A stretch of DNA of 64,000 bases, taken from NCBI GenBank assembly GCA_022559985.1, contig JAFJTR010000059.1, positions 1 through 64,000 of the forward strand, read 5' to 3'. This DNA is from Parastagonospora avenae f. sp. tritici 18332-5 (taxonomy: Eukaryota > Ascomycota > Dothideomycetes > Pleosporales > Phaeosphaeriaceae). This document shows, in pieces, positions 33,656-45,289 of the stretch. Each line of letters starts with the position of its first letter. Position 1 is the stretch's first letter. A model generated the notes under the pieces. It made no database searches and was not told where the DNA came from. It saw only the letters and a program-made list of their open reading frames with translations. The translations under genes were made by a program, and so were the position numbers.

Positions 33656-35728
33656 ACGTGTCCGTGCGCGTGATGCGCGGATTCGGGTGATGCGCGGGGA
33701 ACACCATATCCACTACTTCAAAAATGAGGCTATCAAGCCACGTATATAAGCTGTTATTATAAGATTTTATTGAGGAGGACTAATTAGATACTTATAATCA
33801 ACTTGTATTATCTGAATTTTTGTAGGAGGTTGACATTACGGCCACGTGATGTGACTTTCGGTGGAGGAGCAGATAGCTCATCTCGAGCTTGAACATCAGC
33901 GTGAGCAGCGCCAGCGCGTTTTTGACGCTTGTTACTTGATAAGATCTCTCGAGAGGCTGGCCGCTTGCGTTTTTAAGCTTGTTGGATAGCTTTTTTGTGG
34001 TGTTAGGCTTCAACTTTGCGCGCGCGTTCAGCTGCTTTCTCGGCTCGCTCAAGCTCCCTCATCTCCTTGAGTCTGCCTCTCCACACGCCTCTCCTCGAGC
34101 TCAACTTGACGCTGCAGTCGAGCCTCCTCGCGCTGCTTCTTGGCCCGTGCTTTTTGGAGTTTCTCCTCCATCTCATCTCGCTCCCGTACTGCTTCTCTAG
34201 CTTCAGCCTCACGCGTCTTGCGAGGAGGCCAGAAGACAGAGCCACCGTGATACTCCTGGCGCTGTTGAAGGTCAAGAGCTTTGCCCTTCTTCTTATGCTT
34301 CTTTTCATGTTAAAGAGCTTCCTTTAAGCCCTCATTCTCATGCTGCAAAAGCTCATACTGCACAGAGAGATGGTGAACGCTTGAGCGCAGCTTTCTTGCC
34401 TCATACTGATGGCTATCATTGACAGCAGCTCGTACTAAGTGATCAAGCTTTCTCCAGTCATGATCAGAGAGCCCTGACGATGAGCTTCTCTCAGCTTCTG
34501 GCGTGCTGGCAAATCTACGAAGGATAACGTTGGCATCCATCGGCCAGATCCCAGTGGCTTCGAAGGCCTTCAATATGAGGTTCTCTGTGAAGGAGGATAT
34601 AAAGACGCTCCAGAAGAGTGGGAAGAAGCCTCCTTTCTTGATTAGGATGAGGCCTTAAGCCTTATGGAGATGATTAGTGAGCTCGTTAGAGTAGACTTGA
34701 GAGAGTGGCTTAAACAGCACTACATCGAGCGGCTGGAGCGTGTGGGTCGAATGGGGAGGAAGGATCATGAGGAGAATCCTATGGCGATCGCAGTATTTAA
34801 TAAACTCCATCGTGACATGAGATCCATGGCCATCAAGGTTGAGTAATCTCCATCACCCTGATCGCTGCTTTGTACAGCGATCAAACACCTGCTCAAGCCA
34901 AGCTAGGCCTACGTCATCGTTTGACCAGCCTGTTGGGGATGATGGGACAAAGACCTCATGTTCTCCTGCCTTGATATCCTCCACCCAGCTCGATCGTATA
35001 GCTCCTTTCGCAGATGCGTAGATGAAGCTTGGAGGCAGCGAGCTCCCATCGCCGCAGCAAAAGGCCAGGACTGTCAGAAACTCGCGTGATCCATCCTGGA
35101 GAGATGCTCTAACCTCCTTCTTCTCCCATATCCTCCTGCTAAAGATCCTCTTTGACCTGCCAATTAAACCAATCAAGAAGCCCTTCTCATCCATATTGTA
35201 TATATCTCGAGCCTCAAGGTGATATTCGGTGATCTTTTGATGCAGTAGCTTGAAGTAGAGACGGTATTTTGACTCAGAATCAGCCATGTGACGTGTACGG
35301 TCCATGGCGGTGGTCCACTTTGAGATAAGGTGGATCTCGTGTCGGTTGATGAAGCGAGTAACCCAGCTCTCGCTGAGCTGCTGATGGACTACTTTAGATG
35401 AGAAATTCCTGATCATCTCTCTTGTAGAAGGAAGGCCTCTCTCTGTAAGCGTTTTGATATATCTCACAAGCTCTAGCTCTTGTTGTAGGTTGAGTTTCTG
35501 CTGGTTGAAGTTCTTAGCTGTTTCTGAGCTTGTCTGGCCCTAGTGCCTTCGGGTCAACGTAGATCTCACAACACCATGCTTAGCAGCAATTCTCGTATAC
35601 GAGAATTGTTCTCCTAGCTCTAGATTTTCAATATCTTCAATCGCAGCTTGAATTGGGTCCATATTGATGGAGTTATCGCGTGTTGAAGGTGAGGGGGTGT
35701 TCCCCGCGCATCACGCGCACGGACACGT
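33656..35728 (-). mobile_element. Fot/pogo-type transposon nested in the MULE
   Basis: A 2.07-kb element with inverted ends acgtgtccgtgcgcgtgatg (left) and its complement ending at 35728, each flanked by TA (33654-33655 and 35729-35730), as for Tc1/mariner-superfamily insertion. The left end has an extra partial repeat of the gatgcgcgg motif. Related ends occur at 55987 and near 61535. Confidence 0.88.
34003..35662 (-). pseudogene. Fot-type transposase, lightly degraded
   Basis: The minus-strand frame starts near 35662 (MDPIQAAIEDIE). It contains a helix-turn-helix region, then a CENP-B-type DNA-binding block (ERGLPSTREMIRNF, ESWVTRFINRHEI), the first catalytic Asp in IYNMDEKGFLIG, a second in LDGHGSHVT, and a coiled Lys/Glu-rich C-terminus (EKLQKARAKKQREEA). 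I see only a few defects: a TAG near 35541, a stop before the second catalytic block near 34853, and another near 34574. It is far less mutated than the chromovirus, suggesting a later arrival or weaker RIP. Confidence 0.8.
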
Positions 35729-36060
35729 TAACGTTAGTTACCGGTAACATAGCCCAACGCGACTCCTTAAGGTGCAAACACCAAAACTATTGAGACTCAG
35801 CACACATATTGCACCACAACTCCACATCTAAACTCTGTTGAATATTAACGCGCAAATATAGAGCGTATTTGCGCAATTTTAACGGTCCAACAACCAAGCC
35901 AATAGAGCAAGTATTGACCATGGCCCGCGGTTGCAAAGTCTTGCCAGCCTCACGATCCCGCCTCTAGCAGGTTGGACCCTAGCGCCCGCCCCAGTTTTGG
36001 AACAACACCAGAATAGCCCCAAATACTCAAGCCGAAATAAGCCTTGCACGGCATCCTAAA

Positions 36061-37515
36061 ATGGCTACCTTTGATCATTTACCTGGAAAATCCAACTCAA
36101 ATCGCCCCGACGCTCTATAGGTGCCTCGCGATGGTCCCACACCTCCAAACTACTTCACAGTCGACTCACATTACGACATGAAAGATGTTGTCAACCTCTT
36201 CTACCGCTACTCTAGCTTTGCTTGCAGCATTGACAATATCAACAAGAACAATAAATCCCGCAAGAATCAGAGTGGAATGGTCACATCATTCACGCTGAGG
36301 TGTGCTTGCGGCAGAGATTACAAGAAGACAAGCACTGGTGAGCGTCCTCAAAGCTCATCTAAGATGACTGCATGTGAATGGAAGGCGTGGTACAAGAAGG
36401 GGATGGATAAAGATACAGCTAAATATGGATGGAGCTTTACTATCGAGGTGCCTCATCACAACCACAACCGCGCATTGGGTATTGGTGCATACCCCTAGCA
36501 GCGCATACGCGATGAAGCTCTCAAACACCAGATCAAGTCCACATACGAACAGCAAGATACAGCATCAAAGATACTGGGCTATCTGCTTGCAATACAGTTA
36601 AACTTGAAGCTCTCAGATGTCAAGAATAAGATGCACAAACTTGTACGAACGGATCTTGCTGGCCATAGCTATATTGAAGTTCTCCTTGATCTCCTGGAGA
36701 ACTTTGAGATCACTGAAGGTGGCAGAGATGATACAAAGTACTGGTACAAAGATGAGTACGATCACGAAGGCCGTGTGAGCAATCTCTTCTTTGCACACCC
36801 TGATAGCTTTGCTATGATCAAGGAGAACCCAGACGTCATTCAGATTGATGCGACGTCCAAGGTCAACAAGTTCAACATGCCCTTGTTGCACACTGTTGGT
36901 GTGACTTGCCACCACACTGTATTTGATGTGTGCTTTGGCTTCATGGGAGGAGAGGACTACAAGCATTACGGATGGCATATACAAGCTATGCACGAGTTCT
37001 TTGAGTTCCTCAAAGTAACACCTAGGTGCTTTGTTACCGATCACTATACTGCTCTCAAGTCAGCACTTACTGCTTGCTATCCATCAGTTCACCAGCGCAG
37101 GTGTATTTGGCACATGAATCAGAGCGTTCAGAAGCAAGCAATGAAGGGGTGAGACATACGCAAAGCCAATACCAAGGACGGGGAGAAAGGACTAGATAAG
37201 AAGCGCACTGAATTCATTGAGACATGGCATGTGCTGGTAGGCAAACCCACTCAGGAGACATTCTGGGATGAGTGGCGGAGCATCCTTAGGAACTACGCTG
37301 AGCATCCTGTACTACTGATGTACATTGAGAAGGAGCAGCTGCCTTACTTTAACGAGTGGGCTGAGTGCTTCTGTCGCTACCTTCCTGACTTTGGCATACG
37401 CATCACCTCTCGCGCTGAAGGATCTCATCACAAGATCAAGATCAGGCTTCACTTCAAAGGCCAGAGTCACATCCTTCATGTAGTACAGGATCTAAATCAA
37501 ATGGTGAAGGAGTAG
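36061..37515 (+). pseudogene. MULE transposase relic
   Basis: It starts at the ATG at 36061 (MATFDHLPGKSN). A FAR1/WRKY-GCM1-like N-terminal region follows (FTLRCACGRDY, EVPHHNHNRA), then the MULE DDE core (VIQIDATSKVNKFNMPLLH near 36838, FVTDHYTALKSAL near 37033, RRCIWHMNQSV near 37096). In-frame stops lie at 36118 (TAG), 36496 (TAG), 37150 (TGA) and 37513 (TAG). Each is one transition from a Gln or Trp codon, consistent with RIP. With all four removed the frame would run on past 37515. Confidence 0.85.
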
Positions 37516-38259
37516 CGTCATCAGCATGAGGATAAGGCGCCGCTGGAGATAGTACAGGCTCCCCAGTCAAGTGATTCCCTTGATGCTGCTACTACGAGGT
37601 TGTTTCAGCAAGTGCTGCGTCAGGAGATGGCTCCTATGCAAGCACAAGTTCAAGTATTGTAGGATAGGATTGATAGTGGTGTTGTCACCATTTCTGACAA
37701 TAAGAGCGAGGTGGAAGAGGAGGGATTACAGTCTACTGATGATGAGTTTCCATCTCCAAAGTATGTGCAGGCAGCCCACTCAAGTTACGGCACTCGTAGC
37801 CACACTCCTGCGGCTACGCAAGGTAGGGGTCAAGGTAAAGGTTGCGGCTAGGGAAGATAGGTGTCTTCTGCTGCCTTTCTATCTACACAACTCCACCACC
37901 ACACAATAGAAAATTCTAGCAACTTAATTGATGGTTGCATAAGCCTATGCGACAATGTATTTACAAGTACTCTACAGAAAATGCTAATATGCAGTTGTGA
38001 CTAGATCTTAGTGGAGATAGCTTGTTTTGGGGATTGTCAGGACTTGGGACGTTTCGTCACGGGACAAGGTACCCTAGGACGACGCTGAGTCACCGGGGCC
38101 TTGGCAGCCCTGGTCTATTTAGTCTGGACGGAATCACTACAGTTTCGGCAGTGATTCGTCTAAGTACAATACTACCTCTTGCTCTGCGATCTACTTGTTT
38201 ACTGGTGCACTATCTTACGCCTACAACCTTTGCACTCTTACAGGGATGCGCAATTCGGC

Positions 38260-38324
38260 TACATCCGGCGCTAAAATTGTGACCCAGCCGAATAACTTTT
38301 TGACCTAGCCGTTTAGCTGGGGCC
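38260..38324 (-). repeat. Right MULE terminal inverted repeat
   Basis: Reverse complement of 33566-33630 with a few G/A transition differences; it ends ...gctggggcc just before taaaatag. Confidence 0.9.
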
Positions 38325-38332
38325 TAAAATAG

Positions 38333-38907
38333 TGGGGTCTGGACTTCTTTAGGTTTGTCAAAGTAGCAAAGTCAGACCGGCTCTAGATGTAGCAAACCTC
38401 ACCGAGGCTGTGAAACATGGCTTCCACGCCTAGCTGCAGAATATGCACAATCAAAAATTACCAAATCGTTTGCCAAGTGTGTCAGGACTTTTCTGTAACC
38501 CGAATTCGGTCAACCAACTGTGCGCACCGTTCGGCTGCATGGCGCCAACATCACCCGTGGCTCGGCCCGGCTCTCATCGGAAATCGCCCTTTCAGGAAAT
38601 TTCGCAAGTATTTGCAAGCGCCTGGCCTTCCAACAAGGCTATATGTAGACAAATGGAGAGATATTGTTATGTTTGATCCTCCAAATAACCTAGGTAGTGA
38701 AGGCTATAAGTCGAGCCCAAAAGAACTTCATGAACACCGAAGTTGAACTTGAAAGTACCAGCTTCCCAGTGTGTCACATACCTCGTTGACTGTTGACGCA
38801 ATAGTTTACGCAGCCTCGTTACCTCATTGATATTCCTATCTTTCGCTACCCTTGTACGGCCAAAGGAATCTTCAGACTTTTCTCACAAGCCAGTCTCTTC
38901 GTTTGCG
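38333..38907. other. Intergenic between MULE and oxygenase
   Basis: It contains a 109-codon plus-strand frame from the ATG at 38417 (MASTPSCRICTIKN). It is mildly Cys-rich at its start and has a YVDKWRDIVMF segment, but no family I can name. It may be a remnant gene. The last 100-150 bp are presumed promoter for the oxygenase. Confidence 0.35.
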
Positions 38908-40095
38908 ATGGGCATTCACGCTGATATTGACGTCAACCATGTGGTCCAAGGACAGGAGCCGCAGAGTGAAAACGCGGAACTCGTCACGATATCTATCGGC
39001 AAGATAATGGACTGCGATAAAACGACAGAGGAGATTTTACTGAATGCCTCGAAGGATCTGGGGTTTTTCTACCTTGATGTGAGAGATCATCCTTCTCGCG
39101 AGATCACGAAACAGATCGAGATGGCTACATCGGCAGCGCTGCAATTCTACGAACTGCCGCAGAAAGAGAAATCTACGTGGGAGGTCAACAAGGACCATAT
39201 CTCCGGCGACGAAATTATTGGCGGGTAAGAAGACCACACGCACGTCTTGGAAAGGTCAAGAAAGTTAACGCGGCTGGCGCGATAGATACAAGCCCGCCGG
39301 AATTCAGACTGGATCTGTCGCAGGTAAAGGTGATGGATTTGAAGGATTCCTCGTAAGTCTTACTATTATCCTCCGGGGGCAACACCAGCTCGACGTTTTG
39401 ATTAAACTTGTGCAGATATTCGAGCACGCCCTGCATAATGCTCCTCGTGATAAGCCTGCCATATTACCGAAGGAGTTCCAGCAGAGACGCGAGGCATTCG
39501 AAGCCATGAATAATACACTGGGAGACATTGGAAGAGTCATTTTGGACAGCCTGTCACGATCTCTGAATCTGCATGACAGACAGAACCTTGCCGAACATCA
39601 CCGCAAAGGCTACTCCTCTCCTACCGCCCTCGGACTTCTCAAATACCTACCTCACGAACCCCAAAGCGAGGAAGTCGGCCACGTTTCCCACACCGACATT
39701 GGGAGTCTTTCTATGGTATTCTCTGATGTGGGCGGGTTACAGGTATATCATCCTGGAAAGAAAGCGTGGATGTTCATCCCGCCCACCCAGGCCACACTGT
39801 GTGCAATATTGGTGATTCAGCCGAGTTTTTGTCCCAAAATTTGCTGCGGTCGTCACTCCATCGCGTTATCCCGCACCCTGCAGAGAGGGGCAGGAGCAAG
39901 CTCACTGTGGTATACCTCATGAGACCTGAGACAGATATCGTGTTTGTTGACCGTGAGGGAAAGGAGTGGAGAAGTGTGGATTGGCACAACATGAAGAACC
40001 GCCTGTTCGCTGAAGACCTGGAGTCGCAGGCTAGCAATCTCGCCCTCACTGGACGTCTGGGCCACGACGATCTTTGGGACGAGAAGGAGGTTTAA
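38908..40095 (+). pseudogene. 2-oxoglutarate/Fe(II) oxygenase with a frameshift
   Basis: Exons 38908-39224, 39286-39352 and 39416-40095 (introns 61 and 63 bp). It is an isopenicillin-N-synthase-like dioxygenase: an N-terminal block (SKDLGFFYLDV), then the double-stranded beta-helix core with HxD in HTDIGSLSMVF near 39695, a distal His in LHRVIPHP near 39860 and an oxoglutarate-binding Arg in RSKLTVVYL. Between the HxD and the distal His the frame changes by one base near 39780-39790: the first frame reads into PTQATLCAI, while the conserved PGHTVCNIGDSAEF is in the next frame. The distal His and the Arg are therefore lost from the first-frame protein. This could be real decay or a sequencing indel. 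If functional, it would hydroxylate or desaturate the sesquiterpene or the amino-acid part. No intron explains the shift. Confidence 0.8.
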
Positions 40096-40568
40096 AGGAA
40101 CAAAATGACGGAGCAAGTTGACGCATCCAAGTTGTTAGAGTAGTTGAGGAAGCCTAATTTCATGATTACGACCATGAAATTTGACGTCTGACATCGGACC
40201 ATCACGGCCGGCATACCCCTCCCCCCACTTTTCGCTGTCTGGGATGGGTTGTCATTCACACGCGATGGAACCTTTTGACCTTTAGATTAGAAGAAGTAAA
40301 ATTAGAAAGGTTATGTTGCGCTTGCTACTGAGGCCAATAGAAGCTGTTGTTCATTCATTTCTGCTCCAAATTTATATCTAACGTTATTGCATGGAGAAAA
40401 AGAAATTTCTACCCACTTTGACCAATCCCCCTCTGACCACCTTCATATTTCTCGCTGAGGGATAACAGAGAATAGATGAAGCACTTGAAATGGCGAGACA
40501 TGCAAAATACGCAGGCCATGCATCATATCTGTACAGCGCTGCTGGTTTGATGACCTCATTGGCCAGCC

Positions 40569-42434
40569 TCACACCTGCAGCTTGCAGCTGACCTTTTTAT
40601 GCAACTTCGGCTCAATCTCTGGTGTAAAAAAACTAGCAATGACCCCCAGTCCACTGAAGGCGAGGGTTGTTAAGAAAACTGTCGAGTAAGCGCGCGCATT
40701 GACCACCTTGAACATTTCTACTCCAATGTCAATGATTGTGGAGTTCGTTCCGGGAACGGAAGCCAGCAGACTTTGATCCACGCTGAGCAGCCGCACGAAT
40801 TCAGACACAGATGTGGCAGGCAAACCAGCTTCAGTCAACGCTGGGGGTACCAACTGGGGTATCGTCGATGTGAGACGGTTGTTGAGAACAGTGGTAAAGA
40901 TAGCTGCTGAGCAGGTGGAGATGAAAGTCCTTAGCGAAGTAGCAATGCCGACTCCAGTGCCGATCACGCTCTGGTCTTCCAAGGTAACAGACAGCGAAGC
41001 GAGACAAAGGGCATCTACCCAGCCCAGGGCGAAGCCTCCAGCAGCGAGGAGAGACACAACGGTATCTCGATTGTGGGTGTTTACACAAGCAGTTGCTATT
41101 GGACGTTTGCCAGTCATGTCAGCCAGTCAAATTTCATTCTTCATACAAAACATGCGATGATCCAAAGGTAAAGATGACTTACCACCATATAGTGCCGCTC
41201 CAATACTTGCAGTAGCAACGAGCTGCCATTTGATATGTCCGATGCGGGTAGCTAGCAAACTCGCGATAATTTGTCCTACTAATGGAGGGGCCGTGATGAC
41301 GCATTTGAGCCAACCCTGGTTTGATTGGCTTTCCGAACTGTAGAGGACTGCAACTTGTGTCGGGAAGACAATGCTGAAGGCGTAATACATGCTAGCTGCG
41401 CAAGACAGTGTAAGTACCACTGCCAACCATCCCGTGTTCCTTAATATCGCCAGGGGCACCAGAGGGTGCGGTGTCGGACAATGCCGCTCGTAGAAGACGA
41501 AGCCGACTAGTATGACGCTGCCGATTACAATGGTGCATAGAACCGGTGCAGACTTCCATGGGTATGATGATCCGCCCCAGGAGATTCCGAGCAAGGATAA
41601 GAGAAGTCCGGAGGCGAGTAGGAATAGGCCCCCGTAGTCGATGTCTCGAAGTGTATTTTTCTTTTCTCGGGTCTCTCCAAACTCCGTGGCTGCGGAGTAA
41701 CCCCAAGACGGCGGATGGTAGAATGCCGACCAGCATACAAGAGCTAAAACGTTGATGGCGATAAGGATGTAGTAACAAGATCTCCAACCGCCAGGACCAT
41801 TAGCGACCAGGGAAGTTGCCACGACTGGCGCAACGCCCGATACAGGTATCAGAAGTGCATAGATGTAGCTTGACGCAAAGTAGCGGCAATTCATCGGTAC
41901 AAGCTCCGAAATGAGATATGGGAAGGAGACCTGAGTCGCTGAACCGATGCCAATAAGCACATTTGCGCCGATGAGAACATTGACTGTTGTAGATGTGGCC
42001 CCGATAATGCAACCGATGAGAGCCAGAGCCGTGCCTAAGACTTGGAAGTATCGCCGGCCAAACATATCAGAGAGTCGACCAGTCATAGTCAACATGACTG
42101 CCTGGGCAAGGTTGCTGACAAGAGACACCCAAACGATGTTGGGATCAGGACCGATGGACTCGTTGATAGAGATCAGAATAGGGGCGACCAAAGAGAAAGC
42201 TCCAATACCCGCCATCCCAGCTAGTCCAATCGCTGTGAGAGAGCCTATGTAATTTGTTGACAGAAAGTACTCCCGCTCTGCTTCGAAAAACTGTTCGTTG
42301 CGGCCATCGACGACTGTAGTCCCCAATGTTCCATCCGCATTGGTGGTAGGCGAAGAAGTATTCTCAGACGCAATGATTGTGTTGTGCTTTGGATCGCCTA
42401 TGGCATCGGAATGCACTGGTCTCAGGTCTTGCAT
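40569..42434 (-). CDS. MFS efflux pump, TRI12-like, with one non-canonical splice acceptor
   Basis: The start ATG is at 42434 (MQDLRPVHSD). It is a major-facilitator transporter of the fungal trichothecene-efflux (TRI12) class with about 14 hydrophobic segments. The first reads SLTAIGLAGMAGIGAF, and the MFS loop motif is GRLSDMFGRRYF. The first exon runs to 41183. The frame resumes at 41110 (KRPIATACVN) and ends at 40569. The 72-bp intron (41111-41182) starts with a good GTAAGT but ends in TG rather than AG, and no nearby AG restores the frame. Either it is a rare GT-TG intron or a single-base mutation has broken the gene. It would sit in the plasma membrane and export the cluster product. 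It is divergent from the carboxylesterase. Confidence 0.78.
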
Positions 42435-42929
42435 TGCGATAGTCTCGTTGCTGGCGAGGAGAAAAAACTGGGCTCAATTCGAAAGACACACAAGGACGGG
42501 TTCTCTATCAGGGTGACTCCACGTCGCATCTCCACGCATTGACAATATCCATCGGAGTCATCGTCACGAGGATATCACACGCTTCTGTGTAGGTCGTTCG
42601 GAAGCGTGTCAAACCCGAAGTGCGGAAATTGCCAAATATGGTGAAGACCGTTTGTCCCTTATTGTGAGGTCACTCATGGCCCTTGTAAGACACTAAAATA
42701 AAATGCGACATCACCGAAGTAGATCCTGATAGCATCATTCCATACAGCCGTCTGAAGTACAAACTTGGTTTACTGGTGTGGGTAGCCGTGGCGGTGTTTT
42801 CCTCCACTACCGGATTTCTACAAAGGAGTTCTTGCGTGCTCACTGCACGACATCGTAACATTAATCCTTGTCTTCATTGAAACTTGCCTTCGTAGTTGCT
42901 CAACCAGTCGGTCAAAACTCGAAATCGAC

Positions 42930-44746
42930 ATGTTCTGGCCACTCGTTGCTGTTCTGACTGGGCTATACTATCAAGGACACGCAGCCCCTTTGACGAACAA
43001 GACAAGCTTCACAGTGGACTTGGTCTACACCGTCCAAGAAGGTCTGCTCGAGGTTAGGCTCTACTGGTGTTCTCAGTTACAGAAGATTACCTCTGACTGC
43101 GAGATAGACTACTCACGGAAACACCCGCTATGTCAACTTTACCAACGTCCGTTACGCAGCCCCGCCGACTGGTTTGAACCGTTTCAAACCTCCAGCACCA
43201 CCTGCGAAAACCCGAACAACTCAGACAGCAGGCCCTCACGCAATTGAATGTCCCCAAGCCCAGCCCGGATGGTTCAACTACATAGGATCAGATATTGGAA
43301 ACCAGACGGAGATGTCTTCTTCCACGGAGCATGACCTCTACTCGCCCCGGCTGGGTTCAAGTGAAGACTGCCTTTTCCTGGACATTTTGGTTCCAGAGAA
43401 CGTCTTCGATCAGAGAGAGACGGCTAGAGTACCAGTCCTTCTTTTCATCCACGGCGGTGGCTACGTACAGGGCTCGAAGACGGAATATGGATCTGGTGTC
43501 GGCTTATTGCATGCTGCAGCCCAGAATGACCAGAAACTCATATATGTGTCTATCAACTACCGTCTAGGACTATTTGTGAGTACTTCTTATCCACAGTGCG
43601 GTTGACGTACAAGTGCTGACCTAAATAATCCATCAAGGGCATTGTTGCTGGCTCGGACTCCTCGCCCATTCATCACAATCTTGGACTCCAGGATCAGGTA
43701 TTTGCGATGCATTATATTCAAGATTATATTCACCTCTTTGGCGGAAATAAAAGTGCTGTCACTGTTATGGGACAGTCAGCGGGGGCAGGATCCATTCTTT
43801 ACCACCTCACCTCACCTAAGGTTTCATCTACTTCGTTATTTCAAAAGGCTATCGTGCAGAGCCCATACACGTACTTCATTCCAACAATTCAGCAGAATGA
43901 AACACTCCACCAGGTTTTCCGAGCCTCGAATGTGTCTTCGTTCGCTCAACTTCAATCCCTGCCAACTGAGACCCTGCAGACTGCCAATGGTATTGTTGTG
44001 GGTAACTCTCGGCCTTATGGCACGTTTGGGTTTGGCAAGTATTGTAATCCTTCCTTGAAACCTCCAAAGCTGACGAAATCATCATAATAGGCCCTGTATT
44101 GGATAACGACCGCTACACGGAATACCCTCCCTTTCTTTTGCGACGAGAACAATTTGATCACTCGATACAAGTAATGGGCGGCCACAACTCAAACGAAGGC
44201 CTCTTGTTTGCTTCCCCTTTCATACACGACGACAGCCAATTCGACTCAAACATTGCCCTTCTGTTCCCTCAAGCACCTGCATCTGCGCTCTCGACCATTG
44301 AGCAAACGCTATACCCAGCCAACTTCGATGGCTCATTCGGCTACAAGAACCAACTGGGCCGCATAGCCCACGTAGTTGCAGACGCCACCATTACCTGTAA
44401 CAATTATTTCATAAACAAGGTATTTGAACCACTCAACGACAGCCTCGCTTATCAATTCTCTGTACCGCCTGCATGGCACGCCAATGACTTGAGATACACG
44501 TTCATGGACCCTAGCAACCCGGGAGCCGGAGTGAACGCCACTTTGGCCAACATTATGCAACGTTACTTTGCAAGCTTTGTTTCCTCAGGGTCGCCTAATC
44601 CAGTTAGTGGAGGTTTCCTCCCTAATTTCCCGTCCAACGAGGGGCTAACTGTGCAAAATCTCAACAGCACCTTGGTTGGGCCTGTTCTAGATACCGCTGT
44701 CAATGCGTCGAAGTGCGACTGGTGGCAGGAAGGAAACTTTATGTAG
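42930..44746 (+). CDS. Secreted type-B carboxylesterase
   Basis: The ATG at 42930 starts a signal peptide (MFWPLVAVLTGLYYQGHAAP). Introns lie near 43050-43110 (boundaries uncertain), at 43576-43636 and at 44037-44089; the last uses a GC-AG pair. It is an alpha/beta-hydrolase of the carboxylesterase/lipase family: RYAAPPTG near the N-terminus, SEDCLFLDILVP, oxyanion HGGGY, nucleophile elbow GQSAGAGS near 43780, acid in GGHNSNEG and a catalytic-His region in PAWHANDLRY. Many N-x-S/T sites fit a secreted glycoprotein. It hydrolyses esters. In this context it could cleave an acyl or aminoacyl ester of the product outside the cell, but an unrelated digestive role is possible. It is divergent from the MFS gene. 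Confidence 0.85.
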
Positions 44747-45289
44747 ACCGTTTGTAGCTTGTTAAAATACCTTAGAATAAATCTTGTTTGTCCTGATATA
44801 GATAAACCACATAACTGTCGAGGCTAGGTTAGATGTAAAAGTCTCCGTGACCGTTGAGGAATCTCCAACTTAGTAGTCAAATGCATAAAGTGACTTTGTT
44901 CCCTCCAGGTAAACTAGATTGAAGTTGGAGCAATGCTATGAACAGATGTGTCAGATATGAGCAAGGCTGGCCGTATTACAGGCTCGGCTGGAATGGAACT
45001 GCATGGAATGGACCGCGCAGCTGGTCGCACAAGGGCGGGGGATAAAAGCCACCTGTTCATAGATCAGACGAAAAAGGACAATCAATCGCTTTAATCATCA
45101 ACATTATCAAGAACCCCTTTAGATCTCACAAGATGTCGTTCCCTTATTTTACATAGATAACTCATTCAATTACTTTAATATTTCGCACTTTTTGCAATCT
45201 TTTCCTCTCAAAAACACTAGTAGACAAGTTCTTCCTATTTGCCTTTTGTCTAATTCCCGATCATTGTTATTTGACTTCCCCGTTACTTA
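44747..45289. other. Spacer between convergent esterase and P450 C genes
   Basis: No gene was seen. It contains one copy of a 177-bp repeat (44955-45131) that looks like a promoter and 5' leader. Confidence 0.5.
44955..45131 (+). repeat. Promoter-like duplicated segment, copy 1
   Basis: About 177 bp, highly similar to 58802-58979. It includes a TATA-like ggataaaagcc, pyrimidine/AATCA-rich leader sequence, and at its end an ATG (near 45133, caagatgtcg) that opens only a short frame. It looks like the 5' region of a lost gene or non-LTR element. Confidence 0.8.

Larger units (their letters stand above)
33566..38324 (+). mobile_element. Mutator-like element (MULE) with a nested Fot-type transposon
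   Basis: A 4.76-kb element bounded by inverted repeats of about 65 bp (33566-33630 and 38260-38324), differing at about three positions, all G/A transitions. Near-duplicate flanks taaaataa (33558-33565) and taaaatag (38325-38332) are consistent with a MULE target duplication. A MULE transposase relic runs at 36061-37515. A separate Fot-type element (33656-35728) is inserted just inside the left inverted repeat. The insertion lies 22 bp after the stop codon of P450 B. Confidence 0.9.

Noticed and set aside
38417..38746. 109-codon ORF with a Cys-rich start as a small effector or zinc protein
   Set aside because: No complete zinc motif and no signal peptide. It may be a remnant, and I could not name a family.
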